In this document: one piece after another, positions 1 through 7,500 of the stretch
Layout of the letters: every line of letters begins with the position of its first letter
Position numbering within the stretch: position 1 is the first letter of the stretch
DNA from: Tistlia sp040905785
GTDB lineage: Bacteria; Pseudomonadota; Alphaproteobacteria; Kiloniellales; DSM-21159
NCBI RefSeq assembly: GCF_040905785.1
Contig: NZ_JBBDQW010000052.1
Location: forward strand, 48,830-112,829
Length of the DNA stretch: 64,000 nt
Reading direction: 5' to 3'
The notes under the pieces: generated by a model
Databases searched by the model: none
Seen by the model: the letters and a program-made list of their open reading frames with translations, nothing else
What the model was told of the DNA's origin: nothing
Program-made: the position numbers and the translations under genes

Positions 1-215
1 TTCACGCCCTGCATCAGGCTGCTCATGCTGTTGAGCGCCTCGATCTTGGTCTTGTTGGTGTCGATCTTGGCTTCGATGCGGTCGATCGGGATGCGCTTGG
101 CGGCGTAGGTCGCCTCGACGATCTGGTTGAAGTCGATGCCCGAGCTGAAGCCCGAGTAGCGCACGCGGCCGCTGGTGTCGGTGACCAGGGAGCCGTTGAT
201 CAGGCTGTCGGACAT
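1..215 (-). CDS. fliD: Flagellar hook-associated protein 2 (filament cap), N-terminal part only
   Basis: The gene is cut by the window start; only the first 71 codons are visible. I translated it by hand from an ATG at 213-215. The N-terminus contains RYSGFSSGIDFNQIVEATYA, the hallmark of FliD family N-termini (a FSGLxSGID-type motif followed by an amphipathic helix and a coiled-coil segment with KRIPIDRIEAKI). FliD is the pentameric cap at the filament tip under which flagellin subunits fold. It lies 4 bp downstream of flaG on the same strand, so both are probably cotranscribed from the sigma-54-like promoter at 664-679. The family call is firm; nothing can be said about the rest of the protein. 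Confidence 0.88.
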   Translation of the reverse strand, partial: MSDSLINGSLVTDTSGRVRYSGFSSGIDFNQIVEATYAAKRIPIDRIEAKIDTNKTKIEALNSMSSLMQGV

Positions 216-219
216 CTGA

Positions 220-567
220 TTAGACCTTCATGTCGAGTTCGCGCGCCAGCAGCTCGCGGATGCCGCGGGCGTCGCGCAGGATCGCTTCGGCGGGAAACTG
301 ATTCAGAACCTCGCCGGTCTCGCGGTCGCGGACGACGGCGACCACCCGCCTGGTCGGTTCGTCGACGTCGAGCTCGATCTTGACCGAGGTCAGCGCCACC
401 TCGTCGCGGGGCGGGCCCTCGGCGCCGCTCAGGCTTTCGAGGGACTTGACGGCGAAGCCTCCGTCCGGAGCGGGGCGCTGTGCCGGGGCCGCCTGGCCGT
501 GGGGCAGGAGCGAAGCGCCGGAAGCGGCAGCCGTCGAAGTCGGCGGTAGGATGGACAGGTGTTCCAT
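220..567 (-). CDS. flaG: FlaG family flagellar protein
   Basis: 115 residues, the usual size for FlaG. The N-terminal half is low-complexity (Ala/Pro rich). The C-terminal half carries the family core VVAVVRDRETGEVLNQFPAE followed by a helix ending in ARELDMKV. FlaG proteins are small cytoplasmic or exported factors linked to filament length in several polarly flagellated bacteria; the exact role is unsettled. It is the first gene of a flaG-fliD unit and follows fliC after a 191-bp gap that holds a GC-only hairpin and a sigma-54-like promoter. Family assignment rests on the conserved DxETGEVxxQxP motif. Confidence 0.85.
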   Translation of the reverse strand: MEHLSILPPTSTAAASGASLLPHGQAAPAQRPAPDGGFAVKSLESLSGAEGPPRDEVALTSVKIELDVDEPTRRVVAVVRDRETGEVLNQFPAEAILRDARGIRELLARELDMKV

Positions 568-663
568 CGCTCGTCTCGCCTCTAAGCCATTGCGGTGTCG
601 TCTCGCAGCTCGACGCCCGATCGACCGGAGGGTCGGGGCGCCGCAATGCCTGGGAATGTATCA

Positions 664-679
664 AGCAAGATGCGGGCCA
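664..679 (-). promoter_or_regulatory. Sigma-54-like promoter for flaG-fliD
   Basis: Read on the minus strand the sequence is TGGCCCG-CATC-TTGCT. It matches the sigma-54 pattern TGGCACG-N4-TTGCW at every position except one (A to C) and keeps the essential GG and GC with correct spacing. Transcription would start near 653, giving a leader of about 86 nt before the flaG ATG at 567. That it is used is inferred from position and from the three similar promoters in this window. Confidence 0.65.
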
Positions 680-710
680 ATATGCCGAGCGCATCGGAGA
701 GAAGGCGGCC

Positions 711-743
711 GGGGGGGCGGGGGGGGGGGGGCCCCCCCCCGGG
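711..743. repeat. GC-only homopolymer palindrome (G7-C-G13-C9-G3)
   Basis: On the plus strand there are 7 G, one C, 13 G, 9 C and 3 G in a row. The G13/C9 block can fold on itself as a hairpin. It begins 16 bp past the fliC stop (759-761) and sits about 35 bp upstream of the flaG promoter. It could act as a GC-only terminator for fliC, be a slippage-prone tract, or be a sequencing or assembly artefact. There is no run of T after the stem, so intrinsic termination is not typical. Confidence 0.6.
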
Positions 744-758
744 ACCTCCTCGTCGGCC

Positions 759-1919
759 TCAGCCGAACAGACGCATCAGGTTCTGCGGCATCTGGTTGGC
801 CTGAGCCAGCATCGAGACGCCGGCCTGGACCAGGATCTGCTGCGAGGTGAACTTCGACATCTCCGAAGCGACGTCGAGGTCCATCAGGGCAGAACGCGCC
901 GCCTCGGAGTTTTCCGTCGCCGTCGCGATGTTGGCGGCGGCGAACTCGAGCCGGTTCTGGTTGGCACCCAGGGACGCGCGGTTCTGGGCGAGGGTGTCGA
1001 TCGCGTTGGTGACCGCCGTGATCGCGTTGTTGGCGTTGGTCACCGTGTCGATCGTCGCGGTGTCGAGGTTCGAGTCCAGCGCACCGGTGCTGGCCTTGGA
1101 CAGGTTGATGGTGATGTTGTCGGAAGCGTCGGTGCCCGTGCCGACCTTGAAGTCCAGCGACAGCGTGTTCGAGGTGCCACCGGCGATCTCGAACTTGTTG
1201 GTCGCAGAGATCGCCGCGGTGTCGTCGAACTGCGAGTTGAGCTGGATGGTCAGACCCGCGCCCTGGATGACGACGTCACGGAAGGTGCCGGCTCCCGGGC
1301 TGGCGATGCCGGCCTCGGAGGTGTAGGCGACGGCGGTGACGTCGTTGGTGACCGTGAACTGGTCGGTCGTCGCGTTGTAGGCGACGGTGACCGAGTCGGT
1401 GGCCGAGAAGGCACCGGTGTCGCTCGAGAAGACGAACTGCTCGATGCCGGCGTCCTGGCCGATGCTGGCGCCGACGGTGGCGGCTGAGAAGGTGTTGGAG
1501 CCGTCCAGCAGCTTGGTGCCGTTGAAATCGGTGTCCTCGGCGATACGGTCGATTTCCGACCGCAGGGCCGTGAACTCACCGTTCAGCATGCCGCGCTCGG
1601 TGTTGGAAAGCTGTCCCGAGCTCGACTGAACCGACAGGGTCTTCATCCGGGTCAGGATGTCGTCGATGCGGCTCATCGCGCCGTCGGCGATCTGAAGCAT
1701 CGACACGGCCTGGCCGGCGTTGACCGAAGCCTGCTTCAGGGAACCGACCTCCGCCTTCAGACGCGAGCCGATGGCGAGAGCCGCGGCGTCGTCCTTGGCG
1801 GACAGCACGCGGGTGCCGGCCGACAGCTTGGCGACGGAGTTGGAAGCCGAGGCGTCGGACATGCCGAGGTGGCGATGGGCGACGTTGGCAGCGAAGTTGG
1901 AAACGATCGAAAGAGCCAT
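759..1919 (-). CDS. fliC: Flagellin
   Basis: 386 residues. Both conserved flagellin ends are present: the N-terminal D0/D1 helices (residues about 1-140, with MALSIVSNFAANVAHRHL and SAKDDAAALAIGSRL) and the C-terminal D1/D0 helices (about 300-386, ending in QANQMPQNLMRLFG). The variable middle (about 145-290) is Thr/Ser/Asp rich and surface exposed in the filament. The protein is exported through the flagellar type III system and polymerises into the filament. The ATG is preceded by AGGAG at a good distance. Upstream lie a sigma-54-like promoter, enhancer-like palindromes and a leader hairpin that may bind CsrA. It is the only flagellin gene in the window. Confidence 0.97.
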   Translation of the reverse strand: MALSIVSNFAANVAHRHLGMSDASASNSVAKLSAGTRVLSAKDDAAALAIGSRLKAEVGSLKQASVNAGQAVSMLQIADGAMSRIDDILTRMKTLSVQSSSGQLSNTERGMLNGEFTALRSEIDRIAEDTDFNGTKLLDGSNTFSAATVGASIGQDAGIEQFVFSSDTGAFSATDSVTVAYNATTDQFTVTNDVTAVAYTSEAGIASPGAGTFRDVVIQGAGLTIQLNSQFDDTAAISATNKFEIAGGTSNTLSLDFKVGTGTDASDNITINLSKASTGALDSNLDTATIDTVTNANNAITAVTNAIDTLAQNRASLGANQNRLEFAAANIATATENSEAARSALMDLDVASEMSKFTSQQILVQAGVSMLAQANQMPQNLMRLFG

Positions 1920-1953
1920 GGTGGTATCTCCTACTTGGATGGTTGCAGTGTGC

Positions 1954-1970
1954 GCCGGCGTCCTGCCGGC
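1954..1970 (-). promoter_or_regulatory. fliC leader hairpin with AGGAC loop (possible CsrA site)
   Basis: On the transcribed strand the leader reads GCCGGC-AGGAC-GCCGGC: a perfect 6-bp stem closing a five-base loop that displays GGA. CsrA typically binds GGA in a hairpin loop. A second GGA is in the Shine-Dalgarno (1929-1931) and a third lies at 1980-1982. CsrA bound at both the hairpin and the Shine-Dalgarno would block translation, as known for the Bacillus hag leader. csrA (24535-24819) and the antagonist gene fliW (2275-2757) are in the same window. Function is inferred. Confidence 0.6.
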
Positions 1971-2000
1971 ATGCCGCCTTCCTGGCAGCGTTCAATCCGA

Positions 2001-2016
2001 TGCAACGCTCGTGCCA
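2001..2016 (-). promoter_or_regulatory. Sigma-54 promoter of fliC
   Basis: Minus-strand sequence TGGCACG-AGCG-TTGCA, an exact match to the sigma-54 -24/-12 pattern TGGCACG-N4-TTGCA. The start of transcription would be near 1990, giving a leader of about 71 nt. Flagellin genes of Caulobacter and relatives are sigma-54 dependent, so function agrees with form. This is the strongest promoter call in the window. Confidence 0.85.
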
Positions 2017-2020
2017 AACC

Positions 2021-2096
2021 CGGCAGAGCTTGCCCGGCAAGGATTTCCGCCCTCCCGCCCGCCGCCGCGGCACTTTCTGCCCGGCAGATCTTGCCG
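2021..2096 (-). promoter_or_regulatory. Enhancer-like palindrome array upstream of fliC (FlbD ftr-like)
   Basis: Four copies of a CGGCA-N5-TGCCG-type palindrome are visible: 2021-2035 (CGGCA-GAGCT-TGCCC), 2035-2049 (CGGCA-AGGAT-TTCCG), 2068-2082 (CGGCA-CTTTC-TGCCC) and 2082-2096 (CGGCA-GATCT-TGCCG, perfect). Looser copies continue to about 2150. They lie 5-135 bp upstream of the fliC -24 element. Single or double copies also lie upstream of the flgI and flgF promoters. They resemble, from memory, the ftr elements bound by the sigma-54 activator FlbD in Caulobacter. The 355-bp space between the fliC start and fliW holds no gene. Confidence 0.6.
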
Positions 2097-2190
2097 CCTC
2101 GACGGGTTTTTGCCGGGTCGCCGTTGCCGCCGGGATGTTTTTGCCCTGTGGTGGGGGCTTGGGGGGTACCCTGAATTTGCGCCAACGTAA

Positions 2191-2222
2191 CGGGGCGGGC
2201 TCCAGGTCTGGAGCCGGCCCCG
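2191..2222 (-). terminator. Probable terminator of the flgI-to-fliW operon
   Basis: A long inverted repeat: 14 bases (2191-2204) pair with 2209-2222 around a GGTC loop, with a single G-G mismatch. It lies about 52 bp downstream of the fliW stop (2275) and before the fliC enhancer array. On the minus strand it is followed by TTACGTTGG, only weakly T-rich, so termination may be partly Rho-dependent. Confidence 0.55.
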
Positions 2223-2274
2223 AAGGAAGCCTGACTGATCGCGAAGGGTGCCCGGCCGGGAGCCGGCAGGCGCG

Positions 2275-2757
2275 TCAGCCGGCGAGGCTGTGGCGGATCT
2301 GATAGTCGGCGTTCTGCAGGACGATCTGGCGGCCGAGGCGGCGCTTGAGGTCGAGCACGAGCGGCGCGCGCAGGTTGGCGGTCATGTCCAGGCCCTTGGC
2401 GCCCTCGCGCAGCGTCACCATCAGCAGGAAGGTCGCCTCGGCGAGCGCGACGCCGGCGCTCCGGCAGGCGCCGGCGAGGTCGCCGGCGGCGATCAGGCCG
2501 GCATCGGGCTCCATCGGCGTCACGATGAAGGACAGCTCCGGCCGCTCGAGCGACTGCAGGAGCTTGAAGAGCGCCAGCTCGGGCTGCGGCAGGTTGGCGA
2601 GGCCGAAGCGCTGGCGGCCGCCGAAGCCGAGCAGGCCGGCGGGGAACTCCAGGGTGGTGCTCTCGTCGAAGGCGTAGATGCCGAAGCGGGTCTCGACGAA
2701 CGTCTCCTCCGCCGCGGGCACGGTCGGCTCGGCGAGCAGGGCTTGAATGGCGGCCAT
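2275..2757 (-). CDS. fliW: Flagellar assembly factor FliW (CsrA antagonist)
   Basis: 160 residues, typical length. The family features are the central ETRFGIYAFDESTTLEFPAG followed by LLGFGGRQRFGL, then FxxLQSxExPxLSFIV and a C-terminal region with LRAPLVLDLKRRLGRQIVL, which matches the conserved NLxAPIVIN-type FliW segment. FliW binds free flagellin or CsrA; when flagellin is secreted FliW sequesters CsrA and flagellin translation resumes. It is the last gene of the flgI-flgJ-flgN-flgK-flgL-fliW block, 15 bp after flgL, and lies immediately upstream of the fliC regulatory region, which carries a CsrA-like hairpin. Confidence 0.9.
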   Translation of the reverse strand: MAAIQALLAEPTVPAAEETFVETRFGIYAFDESTTLEFPAGLLGFGGRQRFGLANLPQPELALFKLLQSLERPELSFIVTPMEPDAGLIAAGDLAGACRSAGVALAEATFLLMVTLREGAKGLDMTANLRAPLVLDLKRRLGRQIVLQNADYQIRHSLAG

Positions 2758-2772
2758 GGCGGAGTTTTCCTT

Positions 2773-3690
2773 CTACTGCAGGAAGTTGACGAGTGAGATC
2801 CGGCTGAGCTTCGCCGTGACCGAAAAAGAGGCCTCGAGCATCACCTGGTCGGCCGTGAAGCGGGTCATCGCCTCGGCGACGTCGACGTGCTGGAGGTCGG
2901 CGATCGATTGTTCCACGTAGCCCATCAGTTCGGTGTGGCGGCCCTTGGCGCTTTCGAGGGCGATCTGGTCGGCGCCGACCTGCGAGCGCACGTCGGGCAG
3001 CCGGTCGACCGCCTGCTCGACCGCTTGCAAGGCCTGTTCCAGTTGCGTCTTGTCGCCGTTCGCCGTGCGCGTCAGCTGGATCGCGCGGCCGAGCGCCTCG
3101 AAGGCCGGGTGGTCGGCGGTGATCCCGTAGGTCAGGATCTCGTCCTCGTCGATCCGGGCCGCCTGCTGCAGGCTGTCGCCGGCGTAGTAGCCGCTGTTCG
3201 CCGGGATCGGGTCCAGGGGGTCGTAGCCGGGCGCCAGGGGGTCGAAGCTGCCGACCTCGACCGGGGCGCGGTTGCTGGTGCCGCCGGCGAAGAGGTAGCG
3301 GCCGTCCTCCTGCTTGTTGAGCAGGCCCGCGAACTGGTCGAGCATGGTCTGGCCGCGGTCGGCCAGGGCCAGGTCGCCGGCGTTGTCGCCATTGCTGGCG
3401 TTGACCAGCAGGGTCTTGAGCTCGCTGGCGATGTCCTGGAGCTGCGAGATGCCGCTCTCCATCGTCGTCAGGCGGGCGCTGACCAGGTCGATCTGCTTGA
3501 CGAAGTTCCCCGAGCGCAGGTGCATGTTCTCGAGCGAAACCGCGCGCCGGCTGTCCTCGGCGATGCCGGCGTAGTCCTGGCTCTGCTTGCCGCTGGAGAT
3601 CTGGATCGAGGCCTCCTGCATGCGCGTCTGCGTGCGGTTCGCGTTGAACAGCTGGTGGTCGTGCAGGGCGTAGGTCGAGGTGCGGATCAT
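2773..3690 (-). CDS. flgL: Flagellar hook-associated protein 3 (hook-filament junction)
   Basis: 305 residues. The N-terminal helix (HQLFNANRTQTRMQEASIQI followed by SSGKQ) and the C-terminal helix (MTRFTADQVMLEASFSVTAK) are flagellin-like, as expected for FlgL, while the central domain lacks the flagellin variable region. FlgL is the second junction protein between hook and filament and is secreted by the flagellar export apparatus. The gene is 11 bp downstream of flgK, and fliW follows 15 bp later; translation of the three is probably coupled. Flagellin is excluded by the lack of the canonical flagellin ends and by its position after flgK. Confidence 0.93.
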   Translation of the reverse strand: MIRTSTYALHDHQLFNANRTQTRMQEASIQISSGKQSQDYAGIAEDSRRAVSLENMHLRSGNFVKQIDLVSARLTTMESGISQLQDIASELKTLLVNASNGDNAGDLALADRGQTMLDQFAGLLNKQEDGRYLFAGGTSNRAPVEVGSFDPLAPGYDPLDPIPANSGYYAGDSLQQAARIDEDEILTYGITADHPAFEALGRAIQLTRTANGDKTQLEQALQAVEQAVDRLPDVRSQVGADQIALESAKGRHTELMGYVEQSIADLQHVDVAEAMTRFTADQVMLEASFSVTAKLSRISLVNFLQ

Positions 3691-3701
3691 CGGGGCGGTC
3701 C

Positions 3702-5492
3702 CTAGCGGATGATGTTGCTGAGCGCGTCGAACATGGCCTGGGCCGTGGTGATGACCCGGGCGGAGGCGGCGTAGGCGTTCTGGAAGACCACCAGGTTCGC
3801 CATCTCCTCGTCGATGTTCACGCCGGACAGCGACTTGTGCTGCTGTGAGAGCTGCTGGTGTAGGCTCAGCTGGTAGTCGTAGTTGGCGCTGTTGTTGGAG
3901 CTGATGCGCGCCGCGTTCGAGACGATCTCGGCGCCGTAGCCGCTCAGGGTGGTGGAGGTCCCCGCCAGGCCGCCGGCGGCGCCGAAGGAGACCGTCTCGT
4001 CGAACTTGCTGCCGAGCGCCATCGCGACCCGGTTGTCGGAGAAAGCGACCCCCGGCTCCCCGGCGGCGGGTGCCGCCGCGGCGTCGCTCAACTGGCCGCG
4101 CGACAGGCGCGAGGGGTCCGCGGCGAGGTCGCCGCGCACCTGAATCAGCTGCGCCAGTCCGGTGGTGGGGTCGCCCTGCACGTTGCCGGGCGTAGTGAAT
4201 AAGTCGTTGAGGCCGAAATAGTTCGAAAAGCCGCTGATTGAGTTGGTGCCGTCGGTCACGGTCTGGTCGCCGAGATCGACGATGGCGATGCCGTTCGGCG
4301 CGGTGTCGGCCGAAATCCCGAGCGGTCCGGCGGCCGCGGTCGTCGCCGTCGCGCTGCCGCCGAGGTTGGCGTTGATGGCGTCGCGGACCTGGTCGACGGT
4401 GTAGGTGCCGGCCGGCAGGTCGTGGGAGTCGACCATCAGGCCCTCGCCGTCGAGCACCGCGATGCGCACGGCGCTGGTCAGCGTCACCGAATCGGCGGTG
4501 GGATCGGCGAAGGCGCGGCTGCCGGTCAGGCTGTCCGCCGGCGGCAGGCCGGTGCCCTGGTTGTGGATCAGGTTGAGCTGGTTGCGCAGCTGCTCGCTCA
4601 GGCGGTCGAGCTCGGCCTGCATGTCCGGCAGAGTCGAGTCGCGCAGCTCGACCACGCCGGCGATGCGGCCGCCGCGGATCGAGGCGGTGATGTCGGTGCC
4701 GTTGACGTTGATGCCGTCGATGCCCCCGCCGAGCGTCATGTTCGGCGACATCGTGGTGACGGCCGTGTGGCTGAGGGTGGCCGCCGTGCTGTCGGCGAGC
4801 AGGACGCCGCCGGTGGTGTAGACCGACAGGGTGCCGTCGCTGCGCGTGAAGGAGCTGACCTCCATCTCGGCGCTGAGCAGCTCGAGCGCGCGGTCTCGCT
4901 CGTCCTCCAGGTCGCCGGTCGGGATGCTCTGTGCGCTGTTCTGCTTGATCTTGGCGTTGAGCTCGGCGATCCGCTCCAGCTGGTTGTTGATGGTCTGCAC
5001 CGAGCTGGTGACCTGCCGGTCGGCGTCGCGGCGCAGGTCCTGGATGCTGCTCGCCATGTCGCCGAGCTGGTCGGCGAGGTTCAGTGCGGCCTCGATCGTC
5101 TGGTTGCGCACCGTGGCGCTTTCCGGCGTCGCGCCGAGGGCGTCGATGGCTTCGGCCAGGTTGGAGATCTTGTGACTGACCGTCTTCTGGTCGCCGGGGG
5201 TGCCGAAGAGCTGCTGCACGCTGGTCAGGAACATCTCCTTGACCTCCAGCGTCTGCAGCTTGGTCGAGGCCTCGCGGGCGTCGGCCTGGACGCGGGAATC
5301 GACGGTCCGCACCACCGCGCTGAGCTCGACGCCGGCGCCGACACCGGCCAAGGTCCGGCTGCTCGCCTGGGCGACCTTGCGGGTGTAGCCGTCGGTGTTG
5401 GCGTTGGCGACGTTGTTCGAGATGGCGCTGAGCGCGCCCTGCGTCGTGCGCAGTCCCGAAAGGGCCGTGTTGAGGGCGAGGGTGAGGCTCAT
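3702..5492 (-). CDS. flgK: Flagellar hook-associated protein 1
   Basis: 596 residues. The N-terminal rod/hook signature is clear (LNTALSGLRTTQGALSAISN followed by NVANANTDGYTRK), as is the C-terminal helix (NAYAASARVITTAQAMFDAL). The 300-residue middle holds the variable domains, with a coiled-coil-like stretch at about 140-220. FlgK is the first junction protein on the hook and provides the seat for FlgL. It follows the FlgN-type chaperone gene after 48 bp, which fits the known FlgN-FlgK/FlgL chaperone pairing. Confidence 0.95.
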   Translation of the reverse strand: MSLTLALNTALSGLRTTQGALSAISNNVANANTDGYTRKVAQASSRTLAGVGAGVELSAVVRTVDSRVQADAREASTKLQTLEVKEMFLTSVQQLFGTPGDQKTVSHKISNLAEAIDALGATPESATVRNQTIEAALNLADQLGDMASSIQDLRRDADRQVTSSVQTINNQLERIAELNAKIKQNSAQSIPTGDLEDERDRALELLSAEMEVSSFTRSDGTLSVYTTGGVLLADSTAATLSHTAVTTMSPNMTLGGGIDGINVNGTDITASIRGGRIAGVVELRDSTLPDMQAELDRLSEQLRNQLNLIHNQGTGLPPADSLTGSRAFADPTADSVTLTSAVRIAVLDGEGLMVDSHDLPAGTYTVDQVRDAINANLGGSATATTAAAGPLGISADTAPNGIAIVDLGDQTVTDGTNSISGFSNYFGLNDLFTTPGNVQGDPTTGLAQLIQVRGDLAADPSRLSRGQLSDAAAAPAAGEPGVAFSDNRVAMALGSKFDETVSFGAAGGLAGTSTTLSGYGAEIVSNAARISSNNSANYDYQLSLHQQLSQQHKSLSGVNIDEEMANLVVFQNAYAASARVITTAQAMFDALSNIIR

Positions 5493-5540
5493 GGCGGGGG
5501 TGGGCCTTCTGAGGGACGGACTATCGGCGGCGGCGGACGG

Positions 5541-5987
5541 CTAGAGACGCTGGTCCAGGGTGACCGACACGCTGCGCCGCTGGACCGGCGAGGCCGGGGT
5601 TGCAGCGATCTTGGCCGGACCGTAGGTGCCGGGGCCGCGCTGCTGCTTCTCGACCTCCGTGACGATGTGCTTGAGCAGGCGGTTGGTCGCCTCCTTGGTC
5701 GCGCGCAGGGCGCGCTCGTTGGCGGCCAGCACCCGGTGGAAGTGCTCGGTGACGGCGCGCAGCTCGTCGCGCACGGCCGGCGTGATCGTCTGCGTGGCGA
5801 CCGGATCGCCCTCCAGGGCCCGGATCGCGGACTCGTAGGCGGCGGCCAGCACGATCTTGTCGTGCTGCAGGGCCTGCATCTCGCGCGGCTTCATGGCGCG
5901 CAGCATCTCGATCTCGAGCTCCAGCACCTCGATCAGGCGGCTGGTGATCGTCAGCAGGTCGGCGACCTGGCCATTTTCCCTGATCAT
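5541..5987 (-). CDS. flgN: FlgN-like flagellar export chaperone
   Basis: 148 residues, all alpha-helical by composition, with an N-terminal LLTITSRLIEVLELEIEMLR helix followed by KPREMQALQHDKIVLAAAYE, the FlgN-type pattern (a long helix, then a conserved L-x-K segment). FlgN chaperones keep FlgK and FlgL unfolded for export. It starts inside the last codons of flgJ (4-bp overlap) and precedes flgK. Sequence identity to enterobacterial FlgN is low in this group, so the call rests on the helix pattern and on position. Confidence 0.78.
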   Translation of the reverse strand: MIRENGQVADLLTITSRLIEVLELEIEMLRAMKPREMQALQHDKIVLAAAYESAIRALEGDPVATQTITPAVRDELRAVTEHFHRVLAANERALRATKEATNRLLKHIVTEVEKQQRGPGTYGPAKIAATPASPVQRRSVSVTLDQRL

Positions 5988-6310
5988 TGCTGTGTCTCCT
6001 GCATCTTGAGCATTTCCCGGGCGATCTGGTCGGCGAGGCCGATGCCGCCCGCCTTGGCGACCGACTTGCCGTATTCCTCGACGAGCAGGCCGCGGTAGGT
6101 CTCCTCGGCCTGGCCGCCGCCGAAGGGGCCGTCGGTGCTCAGGCCGTCGAACATCGGCTTCAGCATCTCGGACAGGAACAGGGCTTCGAAGTCCTGGGCG
6201 GCGCGCTCGATCTTGGCGAGGTTGGCGCGCGCGGCGGGGGTCGCCGGGACGGCGGGGCTCGCCGGGAACTGGCTGGCCTGGAGCTGGGCCGAGAGGGCGC
6301 TGTCCATCAC
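5984..6310 (-). CDS. flgJ: Rod-binding protein FlgJ (single-domain form)
   Basis: 108 residues corresponding only to the N-terminal rod-assembly domain of FlgJ: IERAAQDFEALFLSEMLKPM, then the GGGQAEETYRGLLVEEYGK segment and a final GGIGLADQIAREML. The peptidoglycan hydrolase domain of gamma-proteobacterial FlgJ is absent, which is normal in alphaproteobacteria, where a separate enzyme does that job. It acts in the periplasm at the proximal rod. It overlaps flgI by 4 bp and flgN by 4 bp, so the three are translationally coupled. Confidence 0.9.
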   Translation of the reverse strand: MMDSALSAQLQASQFPASPAVPATPAARANLAKIERAAQDFEALFLSEMLKPMFDGLSTDGPFGGGQAEETYRGLLVEEYGKSVAKAGGIGLADQIAREMLKMQETQQ

Positions 6311-7419
6311 ATCACCTCGATTTCTGCCTGGAGGGCGCCGGCGGCCTTGATCGCCTGTAGGATCGTGATCATGTCGCGCGGCCCGACGCCCAGGGCGTTG
6401 AGGCCGTCGACCAGCTCCTGCAGCGTGACCCCGGCCGGCAGGGTCGCGAGGCGGCGGTCGTCGTCCTCGTCGATCTCGATGTCGGTCTCGGGGATGATTG
6501 CCGTCTCGCCCGCGCCGAAGGGGTTCGGCTGGTTGACCTGGAGCTTCTCGCCGATGCGGATCGTCAGGTTGCCCTGGGCGATCGCGACCTGGCTGACGCG
6601 CACCTTGTCGCCCATCACGATGACGCCGGAGCTCTCGTCGATGACGACGCGGGCGATCTGATCGACCTGCACCGGGATCTGCTCGATCTCCGTCAGCAGC
6701 GCGACGGTGTCGCCGGGATAGTTGGCCGGCACCTGGATCTCGACCGTGCCCGGGTCGACGAGGCGGGCGACCGGCAGGTTGAGCCGCAGGTTGATGCTGT
6801 CGGCGATCCGCTTGGCGGTGGTCAGGTCGGGGTTGCGCAGGGTGACGTTGACGCGGGTCAGCTGGTTCAGCTCGAAGCCGACCTCGCGCTCGACGATGGC
6901 GCCGTTGGCGATGCGCGCCGAGGTCGCGACGCCGCGCGATATGGCGGCGGCGGCGCCGACCGCCTTGAAGCCGGCGACCGCCAGCGAGCCCTGGGCGACC
7001 GCGTAGACCTCGCCGTCGGCGCCCAGCAGCGGCGTCACCAGCAGGGTGCCGCCGACCAGGCTGGTCGCGTCGCCGAGCGCCGAGACGTTGAGGTCGATGC
7101 GCGAGCCCTGGCGCGAGAAGGGCGGCAGGTTGGCGGTCACCATCACGGCGGCGACGTTTTCGGTGTCGAGGTCGTCGTTGCGGGCGTTCACGCCGAGGCG
7201 CTGCAGCATGCCGATCAGGCTCTCGCGGGTGAAGACCGCCGCGTCCAGATCGTCGCCGGTGCCGTCGAGGCCGACGACCAGGCCGTAGCCGATCAGCATG
7301 TTGTCGCGGATGCCCTCGAAATCGGCGATGTCCTTGATCCGCGACTGGGCGGAGGCGGCCTGCCCGAGGGTCAGGACCAGGATCGCGGCAAGGATGCTGA
7401 GGGGGAGGCGTGTGAACAT
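6307..7419 (-). CDS. flgI: Flagellar P-ring protein
   Basis: 370 residues with a Sec signal peptide (MFTRLPLSILAAILVLTLGQ, cut after AASA). The mature start SRIKDIADFEGIRDNMLIGY is diagnostic of FlgI, and so is VRVSQVAIAQGNLTIRI further on. FlgI assembles the P-ring bushing in the peptidoglycan layer. It is the first gene of the flgI-flgJ-flgN-flgK-flgL-fliW block and diverges from fliX. The shared 262-bp gap contains a sigma-54-like promoter facing flgI, an enhancer-like palindrome and a CtrA-like site. A divergent fliX-flgI pair is also known in Caulobacter. Confidence 0.96.
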   Translation of the reverse strand: MFTRLPLSILAAILVLTLGQAASAQSRIKDIADFEGIRDNMLIGYGLVVGLDGTGDDLDAAVFTRESLIGMLQRLGVNARNDDLDTENVAAVMVTANLPPFSRQGSRIDLNVSALGDATSLVGGTLLVTPLLGADGEVYAVAQGSLAVAGFKAVGAAAAISRGVATSARIANGAIVEREVGFELNQLTRVNVTLRNPDLTTAKRIADSINLRLNLPVARLVDPGTVEIQVPANYPGDTVALLTEIEQIPVQVDQIARVVIDESSGVIVMGDKVRVSQVAIAQGNLTIRIGEKLQVNQPNPFGAGETAIIPETDIEIDEDDDRRLATLPAGVTLQELVDGLNALGVGPRDMITILQAIKAAGALQAEIEVM

Positions 7420-7484
7420 GAGGTCCCGTGACGGTCTTGTTTGCCTAGCGGAGCGGCCGCGCCACTCCGTTCGGCTCTCAGGGA

Positions 7485-7500
7485 TGCGAGGACCATGCCA
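7485..7500 (-). promoter_or_regulatory. Sigma-54-like promoter of flgI
   Basis: Minus-strand TGGCATG-GTCC-TCGCA: two mismatches to TGGCACG-N4-TTGCA, but GG and GC are kept at the right spacing. The predicted start is near 7474, 55 nt before the flgI ATG. Support comes mainly from the enhancer-like palindrome 86 bp further upstream and from the similar flgF arrangement. Confidence 0.55.
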
